A DNA stretch of 20,001 bases from Lachnospiraceae bacterium UBA7182 (GCA_002491115.1 DKVI01000041.1:3485-23485); one strand, 5' to 3'. Positions 8,661-16,597 are shown, numbered from the stretch's first letter. Made by a program: numbers and translations. Notes: generated by a model from the letters alone, not told the origin.

Positions 8661-9773
8661 ATGAAAAAGAAAGTATTGGCAGTGTTATTGTCAGCCGTGA
8701 TGGCGGCAGCTATGACTGCATGCGGAGGAGGTTCTTCTGACGGCGGTGCATCCGATACAAGTGAACCGGCTGCAGACGCGGGGACCGAGGCTCCGGCAGA
8801 AGAAGCAGGAGAACAGACAGAGACGCCTTCCGCGGGAAAAGAGTTTAAAGTAGGGCTGATCACCGACGTGGGCGGTGTAAATGACGGCTCTTTCAACCAG
8901 TCCTCATGGGAAGGTCTTCAGAGAGCCATGGATGAGCTGGGGGTAGAAGCAAACTATCTGGAGTCTTCCACGGACGCAGATTATGTTCCCAATATTGAGA
9001 CTTTTGTTGACGAAGAATATGACCTGATTATCAGTGTGGGATACATGCTGGCTGACGCTACCAGGACGGCAGCAGAAGCGCATCCGGATATCAAATTTGC
9101 GATTATCGACGACGCGACCATCGAACTGGATAATGTGACCTGTCTGATGTTCAGACAGGAGCAGGCTTCTTATCTGGTAGGATATGTGGCAGGCCTTATG
9201 ACCAAGACAGATAACATCGGCTTTGTTATCGGTATGGCCAATGACAATATGAATCTGTTCGGCTACGGTTATTGCGCAGGCGCTCTGGACGCGAATCCGG
9301 ATGTGAAGATCCAGCAGTTCAATGCCAATTCCTTTGCGGATTCCGCGACCGGCAAAACCAATGCCAATACAGCCATCACCAACGGTGCGGACATCGTTTT
9401 CCATGCGGCAGGCGCTACCGGGCTTGGCGTCATCGAGGCTTGCCAGGAGGCGGGCGTGTATGCCATCGGTGTGGACAGCGACCAGTCCAGCAAGGCGCCG
9501 GAGACTGTGATCACATCTGCGATGAAGAGAGTGGACAACGCGGTATATGATACAGTGGAAGCGCTGATTTCCGGAAGCCTTGAGAGCGGTATTCATACCT
9601 ATGACCTGGCAGCAGGCGGCGTAGACATCGCACCGACCCAGGATCTTCTTATGGACGAAGTGATCACGGCAGTGGATGAAGTAAAAGCAAAAATCATCAG
9701 CGGTGAAGTGACCGTTCCCTCCACCAAAGAAGAGTTTGAAGCGGCATACGGCGACGTGTATGAGTTAGATTAA
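8661..9773 (+). CDS. BMP-family nucleoside-binding lipoprotein of an ABC transporter
   Basis: This 370-residue protein starts with a lipoprotein signal, MKKKVLAVLLSAVMAAAMTAC, with the lipobox cysteine at residue 21 and a Gly/Ser/Asp/Glu-rich linker to about residue 55. The BMP (PF02608) periplasmic-binding fold follows, with the typical opening KVGLITDVGGVNDGSFNQSS and an internal NGADIVFHAAGATGLGV segment. Known members include nucleoside-binding proteins such as BmpA and PnrA. The ATG at 8661 has AAGGAG 8 nt upstream; an in-frame ATG at 8586 would bury the signal peptide and is rejected. It is the substrate-binding part for the ATPase and permeases at 11718-15262, although yjjI and a terminator separate them. 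It captures nucleosides outside the membrane. The exact nucleoside preference cannot be read from sequence. Confidence 0.93.
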   Translation: MKKKVLAVLLSAVMAAAMTACGGGSSDGGASDTSEPAADAGTEAPAEEAGEQTETPSAGKEFKVGLITDVGGVNDGSFNQSSWEGLQRAMDELGVEANYLESSTDADYVPNIETFVDEEYDLIISVGYMLADATRTAAEAHPDIKFAIIDDATIELDNVTCLMFRQEQASYLVGYVAGLMTKTDNIGFVIGMANDNMNLFGYGYCAGALDANPDVKIQQFNANSFADSATGKTNANTAITNGADIVFHAAGATGLGVIEACQEAGVYAIGVDSDQSSKAPETVITSAMKRVDNAVYDTVEALISGSLESGIHTYDLAAGGVDIAPTQDLLMDEVITAVDEVKAKIISGEVTVPSTKEEFEAAYGDVYELD

Positions 9774-9805
9774 AAAATCAGCAGAATTTTCAATCGGAGG
9801 AACCT

Positions 9806-11350
9806 ATGAGAGAGATATCCATGGAACGTGTCAATGAGACCAGGGAACGTATTCTGGACATTATTAAAAGTCCGGTCCTGACCCATGAGCAGAAGCTTAC
9901 GAACCTGGCGTGTCAGGCAGATTCTCTGATGGAAGTACTGGATCTTCCCGAGGGCCTGGACGAACTTTTGCATACAGATATTGAAACCCAGTGTATTTGC
10001 GATCTTTCAGAGGGGCATGCGCCGGTACGTCCCCGCTACATTGCGCCGGATTATGGAAAATTCATGAAGGAAGGCTGCAGTTTTCTGCAGCTTCCGCCTC
10101 CGTCTGATCTGTATGAGGCGCTGAACAGCCTGCTTATTTTCTATAAGCATGTACCCAGCGTGACCAATTATCCGGTCTATGTGGGGCAGCTTGACGAACT
10201 TCTGGAGCCTTTGATCGATACGGTGGAGGAAGAGCAGGCGAAGAAGTTTTTGAAACTGTTCATGATTCATATGGACCGTACGATTTTAGACTCTTTTTCC
10301 CACGCCAATATCGGCCCGAAGGCCACCAAAGCGGGAAGGCTTCTTCTGGAAGTGGAGACTGAGCTGGAACACGCGGTGCCGAATCTGACTATGAAATATG
10401 AAGAAGGCGTCACCGATGACGCGTTTGCCTTAAAGGCCATTGACTGCGCGCTTCACAGCGCGAAACCCAGCTTTGCCAATCATCCTATGTTCAGCAGTGA
10501 GCTGACACAGAATTATGTGGTGGCAAGCTGCTACAACGGCCTGCCTCTGGGCGGAGGTTCCTATACCCTCTGCCGCCTGATTCTGGGAAATATCGCCAAA
10601 CGGGCGAAGAATATACAGGATTTTAAAGAGCGCGAACTGCCCTATGTGATGGATATTATGGCGCGCTATATGGATGCCCGGATTCGTTTTGAGGTGGAAG
10701 AGAGCGGATTTTTCGAGAACCATTTTCTGGTAAAAGAAGGCTTTATCAAAAGAGAGCGCTTCACGGCCATGTTTGGTCTGGTGGGGCTTGCGGACTGCGT
10801 AAACCTCCTGCTTGAAAAAGAAGGAAAAGAGGGCAGATTCGGCCATGACGACCATGCCAACGATCTGGGAGTGGAGATCATGGACATTATAAAGGACTTC
10901 AATGACCGTCATGTGAACCCATACTGCGAGGTGACCGGGGGGCATTTCCTGTTACATGCCCAGGTGGGACTGGCAGAGGACGTACATGTGACGCCGGGGA
11001 CCAGAATCCCCATCGGTGAGGAGCCGGAAGAACTGATTGACCAGCTTCTGGTCTTAAGCCGTTTTCACAAATATTTCCCGTCGGGAACCGGGGATATCTT
11101 CCCCATTGACCTGACGGTACATAAAAATCCGGAATATGTACTGGATATCATTAAGGGCGCATTTAAAAAAGATCTGCGGTATCTGTCCTTTTATTCCAGC
11201 GACAGCGACGTGATCCGTGTAACCGGATATCTGGTCAAACGCTCGGAAATGGAGAAATTAGACAGCGGCCGCGCCGTACTCCAGAATACCACAGCACTGG
11301 GGCTGGGGGCGTCTAAAAACGGGCATATTCTGGAGCGTAAAATTCGTTGA
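9806..11350 (+). CDS. yjjI: YjjI-family glycyl radical enzyme
   Basis: This 514-residue protein matches the YjjI family, whose members are far shorter than pyruvate formate-lyase type enzymes (about 750-860 residues). The glycyl radical motif RVTGY places the radical glycine at residue 474, 40 residues before the end. A likely thiyl-radical cysteine is C242 in ASCYNGLPLGGGSYTLCR, with C256 nearby. The ATG has GGAGG at 9796-9800, 5 nt upstream. The gene follows the nucleoside-binding lipoprotein by 32 nt and ends in a strong terminator. Its activase candidate, YjjW, is encoded at 16603. The substrate is unknown to me; the setting among nucleoside uptake genes and deoC suggests a product of deoxynucleoside or pentose breakdown. 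The oxygen sensitivity of the class implies an anaerobic host. Confidence 0.92.
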   Translation: MREISMERVNETRERILDIIKSPVLTHEQKLTNLACQADSLMEVLDLPEGLDELLHTDIETQCICDLSEGHAPVRPRYIAPDYGKFMKEGCSFLQLPPPSDLYEALNSLLIFYKHVPSVTNYPVYVGQLDELLEPLIDTVEEEQAKKFLKLFMIHMDRTILDSFSHANIGPKATKAGRLLLEVETELEHAVPNLTMKYEEGVTDDAFALKAIDCALHSAKPSFANHPMFSSELTQNYVVASCYNGLPLGGGSYTLCRLILGNIAKRAKNIQDFKERELPYVMDIMARYMDARIRFEVEESGFFENHFLVKEGFIKRERFTAMFGLVGLADCVNLLLEKEGKEGRFGHDDHANDLGVEIMDIIKDFNDRHVNPYCEVTGGHFLLHAQVGLAEDVHVTPGTRIPIGEEPEELIDQLLVLSRFHKYFPSGTGDIFPIDLTVHKNPEYVLDIIKGAFKKDLRYLSFYSSDSDVIRVTGYLVKRSEMEKLDSGRAVLQNTTALGLGASKNGHILERKIR

Positions 11351-11376
11351 GTAGAACTGCCCGGAAATAACACAGA

Positions 11377-11435
11377 ACGGACGCCAGGATAGCTTTTGCA
11401 TTCACAGGACGAAAGCGGTCCTGACGTCCGTTTTT
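11377..11435 (+). terminator. Intrinsic terminator after yjjI
   Basis: ACGGACG (11377-11383) pairs with CGTCCGT (11425-11431), and CAGGA (11385-11389) with TCCTG (11419-11423), across one C-A mismatch. The stem runs into five T (11431-11435). An alternative upper hairpin, CAGGAC (11405-11410) with GTCCTG (11418-11423), competes for the same right arm. Confidence 0.85.
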
Positions 11436-11440
11436 ATTAA

Positions 11441-11490
11441 ACAGCAACCCCCCTTCCAGTACCAGGCGCTGGAAGGGGTGGAGCGGAACT
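11441..11490 (+). repeat. Structured intergenic repeat, internally deleted copy B0
   Basis: It begins ACAGCAACCCC and then jumps to the right-hand part of the family, which is nearly identical to the end of copy B1, finishing GGAGCGGAACT. The middle and inner stems are lost. What remains folds as a perfect 10-bp hairpin, CCCCTTCCAG (11450-11459) with CTGGAAGGGG (11469-11478). There is no T tract, so it is not itself a terminator. Confidence 0.75.
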
Positions 11491-11496
11491 AAAAAA

Positions 11497-11595
11497 ACAG
11501 CGTAACCCCGTACAGCGCCCAGATCAATAAGTGAGCGCCGCCAGGCGATCAGGAATTGATCCAGTACCAGGCGCTGGAAGGGGTGGAGCGGAACT
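11497..11595 (+). repeat. Structured intergenic repeat, copy B1
   Basis: This 99-nt full-length copy is in tandem with B0 and B2. The outer stem is ACCCC (11505-11509) with GGGGT (11580-11584). The middle stem is CAGCGCC with GGCGCTG, the inner stem GATCAAT with ATTGATC, and the apical hairpin CGCC-GCCA-GGCG. Single mismatches in the middle and inner stems make it slightly decayed relative to B2. Confidence 0.88.
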
Positions 11596-11600
11596 AAAAA

Positions 11601-11698
11601 ACAGCGTAACCCCGTACAGCGCCCAGATCAATGAGTGAGCGCCGCAGGCGATCGGGAATTGATCTAGTGCCGGGCGCTGGGAGGGGTGGAGCGGAACT
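11601..11698 (+). repeat. Structured intergenic repeat, copy B2
   Basis: This 98-nt copy has the most complete fold. The outer stem is ACCCC (11609-11613) with GGGGT (11683-11687). The middle stem CAGCGCCC/GGGCGCTG and the inner stem AGATCAAT/ATTGATCT are perfect 8-bp stems, and the apical hairpin is CGCC-GCA-GGCG. It ends 6 nt before the AGGAGG of the ABC ATPase gene. Confidence 0.9.
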
Positions 11699-11717
11699 TT
11701 CAATAGGAGGTAGGGGA

Positions 11718-13262
11718 GTGGGAAAAGTAAGCCATATGGATGAAAGCCAGGTGGTGGTCTGTATGAAAGACATTGTCAAAAAATTCGGCGATTTCACCGC
11801 CAATGACCACATCAATCTGACTGTGCATAAGGGAGAAGTACACGCGATCTTGGGCGAGAACGGCGCCGGCAAAAGTACCATGATGAACGTACTGTGCGGC
11901 CTGTACAAGCCTACCAGCGGACAGATTCTGATCAATGGAAAAGAAGTCCAGTTTTCAAGTCCCAAAGACGCCATTGATATCGGCATCGGCATGGTTCATC
12001 AGCACTTTATGCTGATTCCGCCCTTCAGTGTGGCGGACAATATTATTCTGGGGGTGGAGCCGGTCAAAGGCCTGGTTGTAGACCATAAGACAGCCAGAGA
12101 AAAAGTGCTGGAGCTCTCAGAGCGTTATGGCATGAAAGTAGACCCGGACGCGAAAGTAGAAGACATATCTGTAGGTATGCAGCAGAGAGTGGAAATATTA
12201 AAGGTTCTCTACCGCGGAGCCGATACCCTGATTCTGGATGAGCCGACGGCGTCCCTGACGCCCCAGGAAATCGAAGGATTGATGGAAATCATCGAAAACC
12301 TGACCGCCGACGGCAAAAGTGTTATTTTGATTACACATAAACTGAAAGAGATTACAGCCTGTGCGGACTGCTGCACGATCATCCGCCAGGGCAAATATAT
12401 CCGCACCGTAAAAGTGGACGAAGTGAATGAAAATGAACTGGCCGCCATGATGGTGGGCCGGGATGTGAATTTTAAAGTAGAGAAAAAGGAAATGACGCCC
12501 GGGGAGATTGTGTTGGAAGTAAAAGGCATCCATGCGAAAGATTACCGGGATGTGGAGATATTAAGAGGCCTGAATTTAAGCGTGCGAAGAGGCGAGATTG
12601 TAGGGCTGGCAGGCGTGGACGGCAACGGGCAGACAGAGCTTGTGGAAGTGCTGACCGGACTTCGCAGGGCAGAATCGGGGGAAGTGAAAGTCCTTGGAAA
12701 AGACGTCTTTAACAAAACGCCCAGGGAAACATTTGAAAGCGGGATATCCAGTATTCCCGCAGACCGGCAAAAACACGGTCTGATTCTGGATTTTTCCAAT
12801 GAGGATAATCTGATTCTTCAGCACTTTGAGGAAGAACCCTATTCTTCCAAAGGCATCCTGAACCGAAAAGCAATCAGGGAGCATGCCACAGAGCTGGCGG
12901 ATAAATTTGATATAAGGCCCAGGGGCAGCGAGGGCGCTTTAGCCGGGACACTGTCGGGAGGAAATCAGCAGAAAGTCATCATTGCCCGGGAGGTGACCAA
13001 CGACAAAGACCTTCTGATTGCGGTCAACCCCACCCGCGGGCTGGATGTGGGCGCCATAGAGTTTGTTCATAAATATCTGGTGGAACAGAGAAATAAGAAC
13101 CGGGCGGTTCTTCTGGTATCGTTTGAACTGGATGAAATCATGAGTCTGTCGGACCGGATTGAGGTTATTTTTGACGGACAGATCACCGGAAGCGTTCCGG
13201 GAAAAGATGCGGATGAGAAAGAGCTGGGATTTATGATGGCGGGAGGTAAGAAGGATGAATAA
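11718..13262 (+). CDS. Nucleoside ABC transporter ATP-binding protein (NupA-like)
   Basis: This 514-residue protein has two ABC domains in one chain, as in sugar and nucleoside importers. The first domain has Walker A GENGAGKST at 46-54 and LILDEPTAS near 171-179. The second has a degenerate Walker A (GVDGNGQTE), an intact LSGGNQQK signature near 412 and a degenerate Walker B (NPTRGLD) near 438, which is normal for this family. I chose the GTG at 11718 because AGGAGG (11705-11710) lies 7 nt upstream; the ATG at 11736 lacks a good site. An upstream extension of the open frame runs through repeat B2 and is not coding. The gene overlaps the next permease by 8 nt. It powers import of nucleosides captured by the lipoprotein at 8661. 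Confidence 0.93.
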   Translation: MGKVSHMDESQVVVCMKDIVKKFGDFTANDHINLTVHKGEVHAILGENGAGKSTMMNVLCGLYKPTSGQILINGKEVQFSSPKDAIDIGIGMVHQHFMLIPPFSVADNIILGVEPVKGLVVDHKTAREKVLELSERYGMKVDPDAKVEDISVGMQQRVEILKVLYRGADTLILDEPTASLTPQEIEGLMEIIENLTADGKSVILITHKLKEITACADCCTIIRQGKYIRTVKVDEVNENELAAMMVGRDVNFKVEKKEMTPGEIVLEVKGIHAKDYRDVEILRGLNLSVRRGEIVGLAGVDGNGQTELVEVLTGLRRAESGEVKVLGKDVFNKTPRETFESGISSIPADRQKHGLILDFSNEDNLILQHFEEEPYSSKGILNRKAIREHATELADKFDIRPRGSEGALAGTLSGGNQQKVIIAREVTNDKDLLIAVNPTRGLDVGAIEFVHKYLVEQRNKNRAVLLVSFELDEIMSLSDRIEVIFDGQITGSVPGKDADEKELGFMMAGGKKDE

Positions 13263-14325
13263 GAAAAAAAGTATCCTGGACAGTAATGTATTCTACACCA
13301 TGATCGCCATTGTGGTAGGCTTTATCATAGGCGCCGTATTTTTGATGATCGCGGGGATCAGCCCGGCGGTGGCTTACGGAAAACTGATTAGCAGTGTATT
13401 CGGAAAACCCAAATATCTGATATGGACGCTGATCTATGCAAGTCCTTTGATCTTTACCGGACTCAGTGTGGCGTTTTCATTTCGGACAGGCGTCTTTAAT
13501 ATCGGCGCCGAAGGACAGTTTGTGGTGGGCGCGCTGACAGCCTGCTCGCTGGGTATCCTTTTAGACCTGCCCGCGTGGATTCATGTTCCGCTGTGCGTGA
13601 TCGCCGCGGCGCTGGCAGGGGGGATCTGGTCTTTGATCGTGGGAATATTAAAAGTAAAGAGAGGGATTCATGAAGTCTTATCCTTTATTATGTTTAACTG
13701 GATCGCCTTTTATTTATCCAATTATGTGGTGAATCTGGAAGTAATCCACAAAGAAGGCGGCGGAGAGGCTACCAAGGATGTGCTGGCGTCTTCCAGACTT
13801 CTCTTTCCTGAAAGTTTGAGGACTTTGCTGGACTGCAGCGCCGCCAACTGGGGAATTGTGCTGGCAGTCGCGGCGGCAGTTCTTATATGGGTGATAATTG
13901 AAAAGACGACCCTTGGATATAAATTAAAAGCGGTAGGATTTAACAGCAGCGGCGCTTTGTATGCCGGCATCAATGCGGATGCTTCCGTGCTGACAGCCCT
14001 TGGCATCTCGGGAGCGCTGGCAGGGCTGGGCGGAGCCGTGCAGATCCTTGGCATGTCCGGCCGGTTGAGCCAGTTCGCGGGGCAGGAAGGATTCGGATTT
14101 GAGGGGATCACAGTGGCGCTGATCGGATCTTCGAGCCCGATCGGATGTATTTTCGCGGGACTCTTTTATGGGGCCATGAAGTACGGCGGTTCCAAGCTCA
14201 GTATAGTGAAAGCGCCGTCGGAAGTGGTGGATATCATCATGGGATGCGTGATCCTGTTTATCGCCATCTCGCAGATTTTCCGTGTCCTGTTCGGAAGTAT
14301 CCTGAAAAAGAAGGAGGGAAACTAA
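13255..14325 (+). CDS. Nucleoside ABC transporter permease (NupB-like)
   Basis: This 356-residue, highly hydrophobic protein of the BPD_transp_2 family (PF02653) has about eight to ten membrane helices. Typical segments are FSFRTGVFNIGAEGQF in the first third and a GISGALAGLGGAVQ loop in the last third. The ATG has GGAGG at 13242-13246, 8 nt upstream. It overlaps the ATPase gene by 8 nt and is followed by the second permease after one base, so the three are translationally linked. With the following gene it forms the membrane channel of the importer. It could transport purine or pyrimidine nucleosides; the catabolic genes downstream favour pyrimidine nucleosides among the substrates. Confidence 0.93.
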   Translation: MNKKKSILDSNVFYTMIAIVVGFIIGAVFLMIAGISPAVAYGKLISSVFGKPKYLIWTLIYASPLIFTGLSVAFSFRTGVFNIGAEGQFVVGALTACSLGILLDLPAWIHVPLCVIAAALAGGIWSLIVGILKVKRGIHEVLSFIMFNWIAFYLSNYVVNLEVIHKEGGGEATKDVLASSRLLFPESLRTLLDCSAANWGIVLAVAAAVLIWVIIEKTTLGYKLKAVGFNSSGALYAGINADASVLTALGISGALAGLGGAVQILGMSGRLSQFAGQEGFGFEGITVALIGSSSPIGCIFAGLFYGAMKYGGSKLSIVKAPSEVVDIIMGCVILFIAISQIFRVLFGSILKKKEGN

Positions 14326-14326
14326 A

Positions 14327-15262
14327 ATGGATGTGATCATTAAAAATCTGGGACTTTTGATCAACGCGACCCTGATCGCGACCCCGCCCCTTCTGTTAGC
14401 CGCCCTTGGCTCCTGCTTTTCCGAACGCAGCGGCGTGGTCAACATCGGGATTGAGGGCATGATGACCATCGGCGCGTTCACAGGCGCGGTGATGGGGCTG
14501 ACCACCGGAAACGGATGGCTGGCGTTTTTCTGCGCGGGCCTTGCGGGTGCGCTGTTCGGGCTGATTCATGCCATTGCTTGTGTGTCTTTCCATGCGGATC
14601 AGACCATAGCCGGTACGGCCATCAATTTCCTCGGGCCGGGTCTTGCGGTATTCCTGTGCAAAGCCATGTTCAACAATTCGTCTGACACGCCGGCCATGGA
14701 CCCGAGCTGTAAGCTGCCCAAACTGTTCGAGGGTGTCTTTCCGGCAGGTTCCTTCTGGAGTAACGTATTGAATGTGTACTCGGTGGCCTATCTGGTATTT
14801 GTGCTGGCTTTTGTGTGCTGGTTTGTGTTTTATAAGACCCGCTTCGGCTCCCATCTGCGGGCGGTGGGGGAACATCCCGAAGCCTGTGAATCCCTGGGCA
14901 TCGACGTGTACAGAGTGCGGTACATCTGTGTGATCTTATCAGGATTCCTTGCAGGCCTTGGAGGCGCATTCGTGACGCTGGCAACGATCAATCAGTTCCG
15001 TCCCAGTGTCATCGTAGGGCAGGGTTTTATCGCCATCGCAGCGGTTATTTTCGGAAAGTTCTCGCCGGAAGGGGCCGTAAAGGCGTGTCTCTTATTCGGC
15101 TTATGCAGCGGGATTAAGACGCTGGCAGGCCAGAGCAATACCATATCGCCGAACCTCATCTCCATGATCCCCTATATCGTGACGATCCTGGCGCTGGTGC
15201 TGTTCGTAGGCAAAGCCCATACCCCGGCAGCCAACGGAAAAATATTTGTAAAATCGAAATAA
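14327..15262 (+). CDS. Nucleoside ABC transporter permease (NupC-like)
   Basis: This 311-residue second permease belongs to the same PF02653 family. It has the conserved SERSGVVNIGIEGMM segment near residue 40 and a LSGFLAGLGGAFV segment near residue 205. The ATG has AAGGAGG at 14311-14317, 9 nt upstream, and begins one base after the stop of the preceding permease. The pair is the expected heterodimer of BMP-type nucleoside importers. The length is usual for the shorter partner. After its stop comes structured repeat copy C, with no terminator visible before the uridine phosphorylase gene. Confidence 0.93.
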   Translation: MDVIIKNLGLLINATLIATPPLLLAALGSCFSERSGVVNIGIEGMMTIGAFTGAVMGLTTGNGWLAFFCAGLAGALFGLIHAIACVSFHADQTIAGTAINFLGPGLAVFLCKAMFNNSSDTPAMDPSCKLPKLFEGVFPAGSFWSNVLNVYSVAYLVFVLAFVCWFVFYKTRFGSHLRAVGEHPEACESLGIDVYRVRYICVILSGFLAGLGGAFVTLATINQFRPSVIVGQGFIAIAAVIFGKFSPEGAVKACLLFGLCSGIKTLAGQSNTISPNLISMIPYIVTILALVLFVGKAHTPAANGKIFVKSK

Positions 15263-15269
15263 CAAGCTA

Positions 15270-15369
15270 ACAACGTAGTCCCGTACAGCGCCCAGATCAA
15301 AGAGCGGACGCCGTCAGGCGGGCGGGAATTGATCTATAACCCGGGTGCTGGGAGGGACGGAGTGGAACT
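15270..15369 (+). repeat. Structured intergenic repeat, copy C
   Basis: This single 100-nt copy lies between the NupC-like stop and the udp start. The outer stem is GTCCC (15278-15282) with GGGAC (15354-15358), and differs from the other loci by compensating changes. The middle stem is CAGCGCCC with GGGTGCTG, where one pair is a G-T wobble. The inner stem is AGATCAA with TTGATCT and the apical hairpin CGCC-GTCA-GGCG. It ends 21 nt before the udp ATG. Confidence 0.88.
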
Positions 15370-15390
15370 TAAATAGAATGGGACTTAATT

Positions 15391-16179
15391 ATGATTAACT
15401 ATTCAGAAAACCCGGGTAAACAATATCATATTCAGGCAGGCGAAGGCGATGTGGGGAGATATGTACTCCTGCCGGGGGACCCCAAGCGGTGCGCCAGGAT
15501 CGCGGCCTATTTTGATGACGCTTCCCTGGTGGCCGACAGCCGGGAATATGTAACCTATACAGGTTATCTGGACGGCGTAAAAGTCAGCGTCACTTCCACC
15601 GGAATCGGGGGTCCTTCTGCATCCATTGCCATGGAAGAACTGGTGAAAGCAGGGGCGGATACCTTTATCCGGGTCGGCACCTGCGGCGGCATGCAGTTGG
15701 ACGTTGAGAGCGGTGATCTTGTCATTGCCAGCGGCGCTGTCCGGATGGAAGGAACCAGCAGAGAATATGCGCCCATAGAATTTCCGGCAGTGGCGGATAT
15801 CGGCATCACCAACGCGCTGATGAAAGCTTCAAAAGAGCTGGGGAACCGATACCATGTGGGCGTGGTCCAGTGTAAAGACTCCTTTTACGGACAACATGCC
15901 CCGGAGACAAAACCGGTCAGCTATGAACTGCTGAACAAATGGGAGGCCTGGAAACGTCTGGGCTGCCTTGCCTCCGAGATGGAATCGGCGGCTTTGTTCA
16001 TTGTCGCCAGCACGCTGGGGGTGCGCGTGGGTTCCGTCTTTCTGGTGGTGGCTAACCAGGAACGGGCGCTTCAGGGACTTGAAAATCCGGTGGTTCATGA
16101 TACGGATAAGGCAATCCGGACGGCAATAGAGGCGCTCAGGAAACTGATCAAAGAAGAGCAGGAGAACCGTAATGGATAA
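15391..16179 (+). CDS. udp: Uridine phosphorylase
   Basis: This 262-residue protein belongs to the nucleoside phosphorylase superfamily. Visible motifs are LPGDPKR (27-33), STGIGGPSASIAMEEL, IRVGTCGGMQ (phosphate and ribose site), KDSFYGQHAPE and ASEMESAAL (the MES segment that contacts ribose). It converts uridine or deoxyuridine plus phosphate to uracil and (deoxy)ribose-1-phosphate. The KDSFYGQH segment is the form usual in Firmicutes and differs from E. coli Udp, so base preference is less certain than family. The Shine-Dalgarno is weak (GGGA at 15380-15383), unlike the other genes in the cluster, and structured repeat C lies just upstream. It overlaps the cytidine deaminase gene by 8 nt. 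Confidence 0.9.
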   Translation: MINYSENPGKQYHIQAGEGDVGRYVLLPGDPKRCARIAAYFDDASLVADSREYVTYTGYLDGVKVSVTSTGIGGPSASIAMEELVKAGADTFIRVGTCGGMQLDVESGDLVIASGAVRMEGTSREYAPIEFPAVADIGITNALMKASKELGNRYHVGVVQCKDSFYGQHAPETKPVSYELLNKWEAWKRLGCLASEMESAALFIVASTLGVRVGSVFLVVANQERALQGLENPVVHDTDKAIRTAIEALRKLIKEEQENRNG

Positions 16180-16597
16180 AACACAGATACAAAAACTGAT
16201 TGATATTGCCATAGGGCAGCTCTCCCGGGCTTATACACCCTACTCTCATTTCCGTGTGGGCGCGGCGCTTCTTGCAAAAGACGGAACCGTCTACAGGGGA
16301 TGCAACATTGAGAATGCCGCGTATACGCCTTCTAACTGTGCGGAGCGCACGGCATTTTTCAAAGCGGTCAGCGAGGGCGTGCGGGAATTTGCGGCGATCT
16401 GTGTGGTAGGCGGCCTTAAGGGCAGACTGACGGAATATACCCCGCCCTGCGGCGTATGCCGTCAGGTGATGATGGAATTCTGCGACCCGGAAGAATTTAA
16501 GATTATCCTGGCTGTCAGCAGGGAAGACTATAAAGTATATACTTTAAAAGAACTGCTGCCCCAGGGGTTCGGTCCGGGGAATCTTACGCAGGAGTGA
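16172..16597 (+). CDS. cdd: Cytidine deaminase
   Basis: This 141-residue protein is the length of tetrameric bacterial cytidine deaminases. The zinc site is complete: C56 and the proton-shuttling E58 in NCAERTA, and C93 and C96 in PPCGVCRQ. The substrate-binding FRVGAALL and CNIENAAYTPSNC segments are present. It deaminates cytidine and deoxycytidine to uridine and deoxyuridine, which feed the adjacent phosphorylase. The ATG has AGGAG 7 nt upstream, inside the end of udp, and overlaps that gene by 8 nt, so the two are probably translated together. Confidence 0.95.
   Translation: MDKTQIQKLIDIAIGQLSRAYTPYSHFRVGAALLAKDGTVYRGCNIENAAYTPSNCAERTAFFKAVSEGVREFAAICVVGGLKGRLTEYTPPCGVCRQVMMEFCDPEEFKIILAVSREDYKVYTLKELLPQGFGPGNLTQE

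Noticed and set aside
8904..9596. 230-codon minus-strand ORF inside the BMP lipoprotein gene
   Set aside because: It is fully antisense to a conserved binding-protein domain and shows no recognisable motif; it is an open-frame shadow.
11441..11698. CRISPR-like array (period about 103-105 bp)
   Set aside because: The whole unit is repeated, not short repeats with unique spacers; there are no cas genes and the units fold as branched hairpins.
11631..11717. N-terminal extension of the ABC ATPase starting at 11631
   Set aside because: The extension is the in-frame translation of repeat B2. The GTG at 11718 has AGGAGG at the right distance and gives a normal family N-terminus.
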